From an uncultured Muribaculaceae bacterium (GTDB lineage: Bacteria > Bacteroidota > Bacteroidia > Bacteroidales > Muribaculaceae): 64,000 nt of DNA. The DNA is taken from assembly GCA_934636465.1 (NCBI GenBank), contig CAKUAR010000003.1, positions 60,698-124,697 of the forward strand, written 5' to 3'. This document shows positions 37,100 through 46,754 of this stretch, in pieces. The position numbers and the translations under genes are program-made. The stretch's first letter is position 1; each line of letters opens with the position of its first letter. The notes below the pieces were generated by a model. The model did no database searches, was not told where the DNA came from, and saw only the letters and a list, made by a program, of their open reading frames with translations.

Positions 37100-40000
37100 T
37101 TAGTAGCCCAGAAGCGAGCCGCTTGCTTGCGAGTCGCCTGCGGCTGCAAGTGGAGTGTCCACAGGAGCCGGTTCTGCGCTTTGTGCCTGCATCTGCGATG
37201 TCTGCTGCATGAAGCTGTTCAGACGGCCTATGTTCACGCCCATCTTCTCCAGCTTGCCTATCACGGCGTTCAGGCCGCTTGGGTTCAGTGAGCCGTAGTA
37301 AGAAATCAGCTCGCCCACATAGTGCTGGTCGATGTAGCGGTCGTTGTTTGTCAGACGGTCGTAGTTGCGCGCGCTGAGCGACTGGTAGAAGCGCATATAG
37401 CTGCCATAGCGCAAGATTTCATCTTCCACCATCTTCAGAGCCTTTGCCTTGGCTGTCTTGCTGCCAGAGTTTTCGGCCAGATATTGGTATGTCTGTGCTA
37501 TGCGCAAGCCGAGTGTCACAGCGTATGGGCTTGACTTGGCTGGCAGTTTCTGCTCCATGAGGTTGAGCACCTTTTCAGCCTTGGCAAAGCGGTCGTCGCG
37601 ATAAGCCTTGGCGTTCTGACCCATAAATGTGGTTTGACCATGCTTAATAGCCTCGTTGGCGGCTGCGCCCTCGCTTGTCAAGTCGGTGGCAAGGTCAATG
37701 AGCGAACTTCTGATTGTGGTCACCATGCGGCGTATTGTCTCGTCGAGGTAGAGCGAGCCTGGCTTAGCCTTGTCGATGCCACCCCAGCGGAACTTGGTCA
37801 TCACCGTTTCATACATCTTGTCGGTGTTGCAGGCTATGTCGCCGCTTTGCGATATGCCGCGCAGTGGAGTCACCTGGTAGCATAAACCAGTGTTGCGCAG
37901 ATATGGCGACAAGCCCAGGTAGTAGTTGTCGGGCACTGTCATTGCAAAGTAGCATGGGCGTTTCCAGCCTTGTGCTATGCTCGATGCAATCATGTCGAGC
38001 GACATCACTTGGCTCGACGACATGCCACCGCCGTTCTGCATCAGGTTCAGGTCTATGGTTTCCTGAATTTGGTCGCGGTATCCTGCTGGCACCACACCGG
38101 CCTTCACGGCCTTGTCGGCGTCGATGTTGATAAACACGTTTGGATACTTGATTTCGGGCACACCATAGCCGTTGTTCATGCAGGCTGGGCTGTAAAGCTC
38201 CTGCAGCGACTTGATTACTGGCACGCGTGTAGCCGTGTCGGGTGCTATGAAGTAGTTGTATTGGCGGTTGTTGTAGGCAAACGTCGTTGGACCGGCTTGC
38301 ATTGGCAGAGGAGCTGACTCGTAGGCGGCACGCTGCATTTGCGAGATATACCAGTCGGTTGACAGATACGACAGGTTCACCACACGCACGTCGGTACGGT
38401 AGCCTTCCACCTCTTGGTTATACCACAGTGGGAATGTGTCGTTGTCGCCGTTGCAGAATATTATGCCGTTTTTGTCAACGCCGGCCAGGTAATTTGCGCC
38501 GAAGTCGCGGGCGGCATAACGGTCGGAGCGGTCGTGGTCGTCCCACGTCTGGCTCACCATTTGTATTGGCACGAGCAAGCCTATCACGGCAGCCACGCTT
38601 GCTACTGCAAGTGATGTCTTGCCGGCTGCGCTGCTGGCATCGTCGTCAGAGCCTTGCTCGGCGGCAGCTTTTGCTGCTGCGCCCTTGGAGTTTTTCTCTG
38701 CTTTACGCTTGAGCAGCCAGAGCGCTGTGCGCCATATTCCTGCCACGCCCATGCCAATCCATATTGCGAACGCATAGAATGAGCCGGCGTATGCGTAGTC
38801 ACGCTCACGTGGCTGGCTTGGTGTCTGGTTCAGATACATCACTATGGCTATGCCGGTCATGAAGAACAAGAAGAACACCACCCAGAATTGCTCTATTCCC
38901 TTTTTGCTTGAGTAGGCTTGCCACAGCAGACCTATTATGCCAAGCAGCAGAGGCAGCATGTAGAACACGTTGTGGCCCTTGTTGCCTGTTGTCAGGTCGG
39001 CTGGCATGAGGCTTTGGTCGCCGAGGCGCAGATTGTCGATAAACGGTATGCCCGAAATCCAGTTGCCCTGTGTGATTTCGCCCATGCCCTGAATGTCGTT
39101 CTGGCGGCCGGCGAAGTTCCACATGAAGTAGCGCCAATACATGTAGTTGAGCTGATAGTCGATGAAGAACGTGAGGTTCTCAAGGAATGTCGGCTTGATG
39201 CGCGGTTCGTGCTCCACGGCGTTGCCGTCGGCATCTACTCGCGTTGTGGCATCTACTTGTGTTCCGTGTAGGTTAAGCCACTCAGTGTATTCTCTTATAT
39301 GAGCCGAGCTATGCACGCGTGGAAACAGCATGTTGAGCTCTGGGTTATACTGGTAGTCCTCCACGTTGCCTATTGCCTTGTAGCGGTCGGGGTCGCTTGC
39401 GTTGGCCTTAACTTCGCGGGCATAGAGGGTGCGGCCTTTCTTGATGAGAGGCTTAGCTGTGCCGTCGGGCTGGTTTTGATACACCACGCTAGAATTCATC
39501 GTCTGGCCATAGAGCAGAGGGCTCTTGCCATATTGCTCACGGCTCAGGTAGCTCTGCAGGGCAAACACGCTGTTTGGCGAGTTCTCGTCAAGTGGTGTGT
39601 TGGCGTTGGAGCGTATGAGAATAAGCGCATACGACGAGAAGCCGAGGAATATCATGAATATGCTCAGCACCACGTTGGTGAATATGCACACCGGTATTTT
39701 GTTGCATTTCTTGGCAAGCCACCATGCAAGTACCACCAGAATTACTACTGGAATAATCATGCTCTCGCCAATGAACGGAATTCCGCTCATCAGTATGCTG
39801 AGGAAGAACGACACCTTGATGCGCTTGTCACTGCGGTTCTTGCGATAAAGCTCCCAAATGCTCCATGAGAACACAGCCACTGTGAGCATGGCATAAATCA
39901 GTGTGCCCACGTTAAACGACAAGCCCACTGTGTTGGTGAAGAACAGCTCAAAATATTGGGCGAGCTCCACAAAGCCAGGCTCAAGTCCGTAGAGTATCAG

Positions 40001-40699
40001 CACTATGATTCCAAACGAAACCAGCAGTGCCAGCAGTGAGCCTTTGAGCGATGTCTTGCTGAACTTGCGGTAATAGAACACCAGCACTATGGCAGGAATA
40101 CAGAGCAGGTTGAGCAAGTGCACACCCAGCGAAATGCCAAACACATAGGCTATCAGCACTATGTAGCGGTCGCTGCCAGGCTCGTCGGCATGGTCTTCCC
40201 ATTTCAGTATCAGCCAGAACACCAGTGCCGTGCAGAACGACGAGAAGGCATAAACCTCGGCTTCCACGGCCGAGAACCAGAATGTGTCGCTCCATGTGTA
40301 GGCAAGTGCGCCGGCAATGCCGCTGCCCATTATGGCTATATATTGGGCCACGCTCATCTTGTCTTCTTCGCCGTCGGTCACGAGCAGCTTCTTCACCAGA
40401 TGCGTTATGGTCCAGAACAGCAGCAATATCGTGGCCGCACTCAGCAGAGCCGACATCGAGTTAACGCATTTTGCCACTGCCGTCACGTCGCCGCCGGCAA
40501 AGCTGGCTGCAAAGCGCGCTGCCAAAATAAATATCGGGTTGCCCGGTGGGTGTCCGATTTCCAACTTGAATCCTTGTGCTATAAATTCTGGGCAGTCCCA
40601 GAAACTTGCTGTCGGCTCAATGGTGAGCAGATATGTTATCGCTGCCACCACAAACGTCAACCAGCCTAAAGTGTTGTTGATAATGTTATACTTTCTCAT
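37100..40699 (-). CDS. DUF2723 multi-pass membrane protein (GT-C-like)
   Basis: 1199 residues. About nine or more hydrophobic helices in the N-terminal half begin at LGWLTFVVAAITYLLTIE, and the segment FWDCPEFIAQGFKLEIGHPPGNP is the DUF2723 hallmark, which resembles the catalytic loop of lipid-linked sugar transferases (GT-C fold). A large soluble C-terminal part follows (from about 780), with a probable helical-repeat region near the end. DUF2723 proteins may mannosylate or otherwise glycosylate exported proteins, an inference from fold. The ATG at 40699 is chosen over one at 40741. It stands alone on the minus strand. Confidence 0.88.
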   Translation of the reverse strand: MRKYNIINNTLGWLTFVVAAITYLLTIEPTASFWDCPEFIAQGFKLEIGHPPGNPIFILAARFAASFAGGDVTAVAKCVNSMSALLSAATILLLFWTITHLVKKLLVTDGEEDKMSVAQYIAIMGSGIAGALAYTWSDTFWFSAVEAEVYAFSSFCTALVFWLILKWEDHADEPGSDRYIVLIAYVFGISLGVHLLNLLCIPAIVLVFYYRKFSKTSLKGSLLALLVSFGIIVLILYGLEPGFVELAQYFELFFTNTVGLSFNVGTLIYAMLTVAVFSWSIWELYRKNRSDKRIKVSFFLSILMSGIPFIGESMIIPVVILVVLAWWLAKKCNKIPVCIFTNVVLSIFMIFLGFSSYALILIRSNANTPLDENSPNSVFALQSYLSREQYGKSPLLYGQTMNSSVVYQNQPDGTAKPLIKKGRTLYAREVKANASDPDRYKAIGNVEDYQYNPELNMLFPRVHSSAHIREYTEWLNLHGTQVDATTRVDADGNAVEHEPRIKPTFLENLTFFIDYQLNYMYWRYFMWNFAGRQNDIQGMGEITQGNWISGIPFIDNLRLGDQSLMPADLTTGNKGHNVFYMLPLLLGIIGLLWQAYSSKKGIEQFWVVFFLFFMTGIAIVMYLNQTPSQPRERDYAYAGSFYAFAIWIGMGVAGIWRTALWLLKRKAEKNSKGAAAKAAAEQGSDDDASSAAGKTSLAVASVAAVIGLLVPIQMVSQTWDDHDRSDRYAARDFGANYLAGVDKNGIIFCNGDNDTFPLWYNQEVEGYRTDVRVVNLSYLSTDWYISQMQRAAYESAPLPMQAGPTTFAYNNRQYNYFIAPDTATRVPVIKSLQELYSPACMNNGYGVPEIKYPNVFINIDADKAVKAGVVPAGYRDQIQETIDLNLMQNGGGMSSSQVMSLDMIASSIAQGWKRPCYFAMTVPDNYYLGLSPYLRNTGLCYQVTPLRGISQSGDIACNTDKMYETVMTKFRWGGIDKAKPGSLYLDETIRRMVTTIRSSLIDLATDLTSEGAAANEAIKHGQTTFMGQNAKAYRDDRFAKAEKVLNLMEQKLPAKSSPYAVTLGLRIAQTYQYLAENSGSKTAKAKALKMVEDEILRYGSYMRFYQSLSARNYDRLTNNDRYIDQHYVGELISYYGSLNPSGLNAVIGKLEKMGVNIGRLNSFMQQTSQMQAQSAEPAPVDTPLAAAGDSQASGSLLGY

Positions 40700-40978
40700 C
40701 GTCTGTGTTGATGAATGATTGTAATTTGCTTTTAACTGCAAAGATAATGCAAATCGAACGCAGAGAGGTGTGCCTATGCGATTTTTTTGCCCAGATGCAA
40801 CCTATCTTGACTAAAGACCTGACGAAAACCAAGCCGTGTAAACATCTTTTCACAGTTGTAAAGCCACCACATGGTTAAACCTTTTGCCGTTTTTGCAGTC
40901 ATTATTATGCTAACAGTCAGATTTATTTTGACTATTTTTGTATTCCTAAAATTATTTTTGAAAGGAGGTTTTTTCGTT

Positions 40979-41419
40979 ATGACATTTAACTCAAAACGCA
41001 TTATTTCGCGGCTTGTCGTGGCGATAATTCTGTGTGTTTTGGCTTTCACCGCCGGTGCTCAGGAACTTCGCAACGAGAGCTACGTGGCTGTGGGACGCAT
41101 AGCGGCAAACGGCACAGTGCGAAACTCCGACTACAAGACAATAGGTTATTTTGATGCCGACGGCACCGTGCGCAATGCCAATTATGCACAGCTCGGCCGC
41201 ATTGCCGACCACCAGGTCTATAACGCAAGCAATGTGCGCATAGGCTATTTCAACTCAGAGAACGGCTACATCGAGGTGCGCGACGGCGAGAGCAAAGTGC
41301 TGGGTCGTGTAGATGCCGACGGCACCGTGCGCAACGCCTCGTTTGAGATTATTGGCTATGCCAAGGGCGTGCTGGCCGACCGTGCCGCATGCTATTTCTT
41401 CTTCCACATGTTCGGCTGA
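40979..41419 (+). CDS. Secreted five-fold repeat protein (beta-flower type)
   Basis: 146 residues with a signal peptide (VAIILCVLAFTAGAQ) and about five copies of a 20-residue repeat built on GTVRNxxYxxIGxxDADG (RIAANGTVRNSDYKTIGYFD, DGTVRNANYAQLGRIADHQV, DGTVRNASFEIIGYAKG). This pattern resembles the 5-fold beta-flower proteins annotated in Bacteroidetes, of unknown function. A perfect Shine-Dalgarno (AAAGGAGG, 40961-40968) lies 10 bases before the ATG, rare in this phylum and decisive for this start rather than 40871. A TATTTTTG box lies at 40933-40940. A bidirectional terminator follows. Confidence 0.75.
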   Translation: MTFNSKRIISRLVVAIILCVLAFTAGAQELRNESYVAVGRIAANGTVRNSDYKTIGYFDADGTVRNANYAQLGRIADHQVYNASNVRIGYFNSENGYIEVRDGESKVLGRVDADGTVRNASFEIIGYAKGVLADRAACYFFFHMFG

Positions 41420-41450
41420 CAAAAATTTTGACTTCACACTAATTGACGAG

Positions 41451-41500
41451 AAAAAGAGCCGTATCAACATTCCAAAGCAGAGGTTGATACGGCTCTTTTT
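41451..41500. terminator. Bidirectional terminator between convergent genes
   Basis: Arms 41451-41468 (from AAAAAGAGCCGTATCAAC) and 41483-41500 (GTTGATACGGCTCTTTTT) form an 18-base stem with A/T runs on both ends, serving both the beta-flower gene and the minus-strand gene at 41531. Confidence 0.85.
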
Positions 41501-41530
41501 AATTGTTAATATCCGGAAAAAATAGGCTTT

Positions 41531-43066
41531 TTATTTGATTTCCTTTGTCACTTTGCGGCTACCGTCGCTATAGGTGCGCTCCACAATGTTCACGCCCTTA
41601 AACGGAGTGTTGCTCGCTTGACCCTGCAAGTTGGTGTAGCGCACGCTCTTTACCTCGGCTGCGCTTGCGTCAACCACGTCTTTCACATTGGTCACAATGT
41701 CGCTGTTGAAAGTTACCGAGAAGTGGTAGCCGACAGGAGCGGTGAATCGCCCGTTTGTTGCATCGGTGCTCTTTCCCGGTTTGTAACTTAAATCGCTTGC
41801 AGAAGTTGCAATGAAACGGTGAGCTTTATCAGGAATGGCAAAGTAATACCATGTGGTGCCAATCTTTATAAAGCTGCTGTTGATGTTGTTGATATTTTTT
41901 TCGAGATATTGGTAAGTCGTTAAGCCACTGTTGCCGAAATTTCTGCTGTTTGGGATTGGCGTATAGTAGTAAACCACATAGTCAATTGTGAATTTGTCGC
42001 CATTGGCAACGCGGTGTGGAAACACGTCTTTGAAGTGAACACCTGTTGTCGTGTTAATTGCGTGATTTCCACTTGTGAAATTTATGGTGTTATATGGCAC
42101 TTGATGTGTGCCGCTCACCAGTCCGTTCTTAATCCAGTTGTCATAGATGTCCTCATTGTCTGTAAAGTAGTTGTAAGGGTCGTTTCTAATAATTTGTATT
42201 GTGTGTTCTGTTGAGAAGGAACTCATTTTTTTTGTGAAATCATCTGTTGTGATGATTGAAGCCTCAACACCTGCTCCATACCAAGGCTCTTCTTCGCCCC
42301 AAGAAGTCAAGTTGTTTTTGTATGGTTCAATGGCTTTTTTCTCATTGTCAGTAAAGCCGTAGAGAATCCTTGATTTTGAAATTTGAGGGTTAAGTACGAA
42401 TGCTGTGCCGCCAGAGTATGTGATTGCGCTTTCTGGATATTCACTTGCATCAAACGTTTTCTGATAAAGAATGTTTGCGTTATCATCGTCGGTGTACTTG
42501 TTATCCATGATAATGTCGCATTCCACGAGGTCATCGTCTTCGCTCTCATCGTTAAGCACAATTTTTACGTTTTCCCAAGTATAGTCCCCAAAATGGGCAT
42601 CACCATTAGTCTTTCTGTAAATGCAGCCTAAATATTGGCTTTCAGGCAGGTCAAATGTTATAGTATTGCCGTCATCTGCCAATGTTGCGGTTAGTTGTTT
42701 AGCATAGCTACTGCTATTACGGCGTACAAGAAACAAAGAACCGACACTTGAGCCAATTTGTATTTGTCCGAATTGTGATGATGCGTTTGGGAATGTGAAT
42801 GTTCTTGTATTTTTGTTGTATGTGCCTTTAAGGGCAATATTTCCAAATTTGTAGGTGTCTCCGTCGGAAACACCAGAGTCTGAATTAAATAAATTCATGA
42901 TGCTCACATTGCAAACATCGCCGTCATATTCTCCAAATGTGACGCTTATTTTGTCGCTTGAGCCGTTATCGTATGTCAGTGTGCCAATTCTGGTGTTTGC
43001 TTCTGCTGTTGTGTAGCATAAGAGGCATATTGACACTATGCTTAATAAGTAAAGAAAATGTTTCAT
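41531..43066 (-). CDS. Secreted protein of unknown function with a T9SS-like C-terminal tail
   Basis: 511 residues. Signal peptide 1-23 (CYTTAEA). The beta-rich body has two internal parts: one near 25-160 with alternating strands and another with many Tyr, Asn and Asp. The last 37 residues (VRYTNLQGQASNTPFKGVN through KVTKEIK) are shared with the next gene and look like a T9SS sorting domain. I recognise no catalytic motif. The body lines up only loosely with the neighbour (shared VHFKDVFPHR / IHFRDWYPFR and YYFAIPDKAHR / YYCPLAQNEG segments). Expected to be surface-exposed or released. Confidence 0.7.
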   Translation of the reverse strand: MKHFLYLLSIVSICLLCYTTAEANTRIGTLTYDNGSSDKISVTFGEYDGDVCNVSIMNLFNSDSGVSDGDTYKFGNIALKGTYNKNTRTFTFPNASSQFGQIQIGSSVGSLFLVRRNSSSYAKQLTATLADDGNTITFDLPESQYLGCIYRKTNGDAHFGDYTWENVKIVLNDESEDDDLVECDIIMDNKYTDDDNANILYQKTFDASEYPESAITYSGGTAFVLNPQISKSRILYGFTDNEKKAIEPYKNNLTSWGEEEPWYGAGVEASIITTDDFTKKMSSFSTEHTIQIIRNDPYNYFTDNEDIYDNWIKNGLVSGTHQVPYNTINFTSGNHAINTTTGVHFKDVFPHRVANGDKFTIDYVVYYYTPIPNSRNFGNSGLTTYQYLEKNINNINSSFIKIGTTWYYFAIPDKAHRFIATSASDLSYKPGKSTDATNGRFTAPVGYHFSVTFNSDIVTNVKDVVDASAAEVKSVRYTNLQGQASNTPFKGVNIVERTYSDGSRKVTKEIK

Positions 43067-43148
43067 AGTGAAATTAAATGTATTTTAGGATGTTAAAAGG
43101 CGATTTGGCAACGTTTTTTGTTGCCAAATCGTTAGTTGTTTAGTTATT

Positions 43149-44279
43149 TTAGTAGATGGCTTTAACTGTCTTTTTTGCACCATCGCTGTAGGTGTGTTCC
43201 ACAATGTTCACGCCCTTAAACGGCGTGGTGCTCACTTGACCTTGCAAGTTGATGTAACGAGTGGCAACTATGTCTTTCAAGCTCACGACATCATCAACAC
43301 CGGTTGAGCTTTCGCTCTTTCCTGTGTGGTTCACAGTGAATTTGTAGCCCAAGTAACCATTGGCATGTACGTAATGATGGTCTTCGCCCTCATTTTGTGC
43401 CAGTGGGCAGTAATACCAGTTGTTGCCCACCTTCACAAAGCGTTCATTGTGGCTTTGTCCAGAGTTAAGGGCGTTGAGGTAATTTGAGTCGAGCACTTTC
43501 ACATAGCGATACACAACGTATGTTGTTGTCTTGTTGTTGTCTATGTCTTTCCATTGTGAGTTGCGGAATGGATACCAGTCGCGGAAGTGGATTCCGGCAT
43601 AGGTAGTGCCTACATAAGTGTAGCCGGTTGGATACAGATTCCTGATTCGTGTAACCAAAGTGTTCTCAGTGTTTTCTTGCCAATAGATATACACTTGGTC
43701 ATAGAATTCAATGTTAGTGCCAGGATTTTTTGTCGAAATCCACCCGTCTGAACCGCTCTTTAGATATTCGTCGGTCATGTAGCCGTCGGCGTCATAGCGT
43801 GCCACACCGCTCATGAATGTTATGTCGTCGCCAAGTACATCGGCTCCAAGAAACACAGCATTGCCTATATAAGTGTCGGAGAGGCGCAGAGAAGCCTCTG
43901 TTGCCAATGAATCCCATTTCTCTTCTGCTTTCCAGCCTTTCTCTTCAAGGTTAAACTTTGAAAACCAAGTTTGCTCTCCAGCCTTGCTTGTGCCTTTTAG
44001 GGCAAAGCTGTAAGGGTTGGTGACAAAAGTTGTGTCACCGGTAGAGCTGGTGAAAGTGTCGGCGGGGTTGTAGGCCACGCCGTTAAGTGGCTCGTGGCTA
44101 AACACCGGTTGGTAATACACGGTTTTTCCGTTGTCGTCTATGCCATACCACTGATTGTCAATGAAAAATTCTGCATTTGAAGATGTGATTGTTTTAGGTG
44201 TGGTTGATTGTGTTTGTGCGGTTGCTGCAAGAGAGGTGCAGGCTAACGCAGCCGATAGTAATAGTAATTTTGCTTTCAT
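43149..44279 (-). CDS. Secreted paralogue of the adjacent T9SS-like protein
   Basis: 376 residues from the ATG at 44279; signal peptide ALACTSLAATAQ. It has the same beta-rich style as the gene at 41531, with GIHFRDWYPFRNSQWKD and NNWYYCPLAQNEG matching weakly conserved segments there. The C-terminal 37 residues differ at only 11 positions from that protein. Function unknown. The two genes lie head to tail with 82 bases between and may be transcribed together from the tandem boxes at 44376-44391. Confidence 0.7.
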   Translation of the reverse strand: MKAKLLLLSAALACTSLAATAQTQSTTPKTITSSNAEFFIDNQWYGIDDNGKTVYYQPVFSHEPLNGVAYNPADTFTSSTGDTTFVTNPYSFALKGTSKAGEQTWFSKFNLEEKGWKAEEKWDSLATEASLRLSDTYIGNAVFLGADVLGDDITFMSGVARYDADGYMTDEYLKSGSDGWISTKNPGTNIEFYDQVYIYWQENTENTLVTRIRNLYPTGYTYVGTTYAGIHFRDWYPFRNSQWKDIDNNKTTTYVVYRYVKVLDSNYLNALNSGQSHNERFVKVGNNWYYCPLAQNEGEDHHYVHANGYLGYKFTVNHTGKSESSTGVDDVVSLKDIVATRYINLQGQVSTTPFKGVNIVEHTYSDGAKKTVKAIY

Positions 44280-44375
44280 AATGATAAACATTCGGTTCTA
44301 TATTGAATTATTTGCAATAAATTCGATACAAGTCACAATGTGAATAAACTGTTTATGTTACAAGAAAATTCAAAT

Positions 44376-44391
44376 ACAAAAATACAAAAAT
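44376..44391 (-). promoter_or_regulatory. Two tandem -7 boxes upstream of the paralogous secreted genes
   Basis: On the minus strand TATTTTTG occurs twice with no gap (44384-44391 and 44376-44383), each a full TAnnTTTG match, about 100 bases before the ATG at 44279. The -33 region is AT-rich without a clear TTTG. Confidence 0.45.
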
Positions 44392-44497
44392 ACAATTATA
44401 TATATGTTAATTAAATTATAATTTTTCATGGGCTTTATGATAAAGTTCTACATTGGCGTTTGACATCATGTTAAATGTTTGGTAAATAAATGAAAAA

Positions 44498-44537
44498 CAG
44501 GCGGAATTTCTGCATAACATAGCAGAAGTTTCGCCTG
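44498..44537 (-). terminator. Intrinsic terminator after the POT transporter gene
   Basis: Minus strand CAGGCGAAA...TTCCGCCTG with a nested stem (TTCTGC/GCAGAA) and then TTTTTCATTT, 27 bases after the stop at 44564. Confidence 0.75.
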
Positions 44538-44563
44538 TTTGTTTTCGTGTGCCTAACGGGTTG

Positions 44564-46081
44564 TCACGACACCTTTTCAAGGCGTTTCATGATTGAGAGC
44601 ATAAACAGTGCCGACAATAGGCAAAGCACGGCAAATATGCTCCACACAGCCCACAGTGGCAGGCTGCCCCACACAAAGCCGCCCACGCTCACAAGCAGGT
44701 TGCCCACGGCGGTGGCAACAAACCAGCCGCCCATCATCATGCCTTTATATTTTGGAGGAGCCACCTTGCTCACAAACGAAATGCCTATTGGCGACAGCAG
44801 GAGCTCGCCACAAGTGAGCAGCAGATAGGTGGATATTAACCAGTTTGGCGACACGAAAGTGGCTGCGTCGCCAGCAGCCTTCTGGGCGTCGGGCGAGAGC
44901 AGGTTGAGCGAGCCCACGAGCAGCACGCAGTAGGCCACGGCAGCCACGAGCATGCCATAAGCTATCTTGCGCGGCGCGCTCGGCTCTTTGCCGCGTTTGG
45001 CAAGCCAGCCAAACAGCGCTATGCTCACAGGGGTAAGCATCACCACAAAGCAGGGGTTGAAGTGTTGGAATATTGGTGCTGCCACAGCCACGCTGCCCTC
45101 CAGGTTGGTGTATTTCCACACCAGATAGGCCACAGCCGCCATTATCACTACCACCGAGATTATACGTCCCTTTGCGGTCTTGCTTTGGAACAGTGAGAAC
45201 AAAGCATACACCACAAAAATCAGAGCCACGAGATTGAGCACGTCAAAAGCCATGCTTTCCACGCCCGACGACGACTTGGCGGTAAACTCGTCGGCAAAGT
45301 AGGTGAGAGTTAATCCGTTTTGCTGAAATGCCATCCAGAAAAACAGCACCACGGCAAACACGAGGCACAGCGCCGTGATGCGCTGTCTGGTCTCGGCCTT
45401 TGAGAGTTGCTCCACAGGCTCGGTTGAGCCGGACTTTGCCGATGTTTTCGAGGTCTCGGCGTTGCGGAATGTGGAGCGGAAACCATAGTATATGGCGATT
45501 GACAGCACAAGTGACAGGCATGCCACGGCAAACGCGTAGTGGTAGCTGTCCTCCACGCTCACGCCAAAGTGTGTTTGCGTGTATTCCATGATTTTTATGG
45601 CAGCCGTGGGTGCGAAAAGCGCGCCTATGTTAATAGCCATATAGAATATCGAAAATCCGGAGTCGCGCTGTGCGCTATATTTCGGGTCGTCATACAGGTT
45701 GCCTATCATCACTTGCAGGTTGCCCTTAAACAATCCCGTGCCCCATGCTATCATAAACAGGGCTGCGAGCATCGCCACAAGTGCTGTGGTGTTGCCTCCC
45801 AGCGGCACCGACAAAAACAGGTAGCCGAAAAACATCACCACGATGCCTATGGTCACCATTTTGCCATAGCCCCAGCGGTCGGCAAATATGCCGCCCACAA
45901 ACGGCAGAAAGTAAACGAGTCCCATGAATGTGCTGTAGATTGCTCCAGCGGCGCCCGGACTCAAGCCGAAGTTGGCTTTCAGGAAGAGCACAAACACGGC
46001 AATCATCGTGTAGTAGCCAAATCGCTCGCCGGTGTTGGCAAGCGACAAGGCATAAAGACCTTTTGGTTGATTTTCAAACAT
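44564..46081 (-). CDS. POT-family proton-dependent oligopeptide transporter
   Basis: Inner-membrane di/tripeptide symporter. 505 residues with about 14 helices from the ATG at 46081 (MFENQPKGLYALSLANTGERFGYYTM). The E-R-F-x-Y-Y motif is the family's ExxER-like site, GIFADRWGYGKMV the first loop and FKGNLQVMIGNLY a further family signature. The frame continues 124 codons upstream but that part lacks family features and a Bacteroidetes-style start. It ends in a terminator at 44498-44537. Confidence 0.93.
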   Translation of the reverse strand: MFENQPKGLYALSLANTGERFGYYTMIAVFVLFLKANFGLSPGAAGAIYSTFMGLVYFLPFVGGIFADRWGYGKMVTIGIVVMFFGYLFLSVPLGGNTTALVAMLAALFMIAWGTGLFKGNLQVMIGNLYDDPKYSAQRDSGFSIFYMAINIGALFAPTAAIKIMEYTQTHFGVSVEDSYHYAFAVACLSLVLSIAIYYGFRSTFRNAETSKTSAKSGSTEPVEQLSKAETRQRITALCLVFAVVLFFWMAFQQNGLTLTYFADEFTAKSSSGVESMAFDVLNLVALIFVVYALFSLFQSKTAKGRIISVVVIMAAVAYLVWKYTNLEGSVAVAAPIFQHFNPCFVVMLTPVSIALFGWLAKRGKEPSAPRKIAYGMLVAAVAYCVLLVGSLNLLSPDAQKAAGDAATFVSPNWLISTYLLLTCGELLLSPIGISFVSKVAPPKYKGMMMGGWFVATAVGNLLVSVGGFVWGSLPLWAVWSIFAVLCLLSALFMLSIMKRLEKVS

Positions 46082-46292
46082 AGCTTGTAGATTGAATAAT
46101 GAATTATTTGTCCGTTTTCGGACGTTTTGTGTTGCAAAATTACAAGAAAAATGCCGTTTTGTGTAATAAATTATAATTTTATGGCTCTCTGCCACGCAAA
46201 TGCCTGCCAAAAAGGGCTGGCACACAGTCGGCAAGCCGCCCAAGAGCTTGCCTTGAGGCGTGGCATGTGCTGGTGTGTTGGAAGGTGGACAT

Positions 46293-46323
46293 TTTGCCGT
46301 GTCGGAAAAATTTTGTAACTTTG
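46293..46323 (+). promoter_or_regulatory. Promoter of the double-psi-barrel-like gene (nearly leaderless)
   Basis: TTTG (46293-46296), exactly 19 bases, then TAACTTTG (46316-46323); the ATG follows only five bases later at 46329, so the message has little or no 5' leader. Confidence 0.65.
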
Positions 46324-46328
46324 TGGCG

Positions 46329-46754
46329 ATGAAACATATAGCAAAATTTATTTCACTCAAGTGTTTCTCTCCAAAGCGCGTGTTGCTCATGCTTGCGGCA
46401 TTTTTCGCACTGTCAGTGTCATCGTTCGCGCAAATTTCAGTAAGGGCCTCCAAATATCACCCGGGCCATCGCGGAGTGGGTCATTTCACGGCAAGTGGCG
46501 ACCGCATCAATCTGAAAAAGCTTCGCAATTATGAAATCCGTTGGGTGGCCATGTCGCCCGATTTGTTCCGCAAGCACGGCTTCAGCCTTGGCGACACAAT
46601 CAGGGTCACTTGCTCCAATCCCAAGATTTCTGGTTTGTGGGTGGTAAAGGACCGCATGTCAAAACGCATGCACAATTATTTGGATTTTCTCGTCCCTTAT
46701 GGCGACAACTACAATTTTCATGCACCCATGACGGTGCAGATTGAGAAAGTGTAG
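46329..46754 (+). CDS. Small secreted double-psi-beta-barrel-like (3D/RlpA-like) protein
   Basis: 141 residues with a signal peptide (LMLAAFFALSVSSFAQ). The mature part SKYHPGHRGVGHFTASGDRIN, VAMSPDLFRKHGFSLGDTIRV, SGLWVVKDRMSKRMHNYLDFLV and HAPMTVQIEKV runs in the order of 3D and RlpA-like barrels (tASG, vAvs, G-d-xV, Dr, iD). These barrels bind or cleave peptidoglycan glycans, but the catalytic Asp set is not certain here. It stands alone between the divergent POT gene and the convergent rubrerythrin. Translation from ATG 46329 is directly behind a promoter. Confidence 0.7.
   Translation: MKHIAKFISLKCFSPKRVLLMLAAFFALSVSSFAQISVRASKYHPGHRGVGHFTASGDRINLKKLRNYEIRWVAMSPDLFRKHGFSLGDTIRVTCSNPKISGLWVVKDRMSKRMHNYLDFLVPYGDNYNFHAPMTVQIEKV

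Noticed and set aside
41451-41500. Long inverted repeat as the end of an insertion sequence
   Set aside because: It lies between convergent genes, is flanked by T runs on both strands and has no transposase nearby, so a bidirectional terminator explains it.
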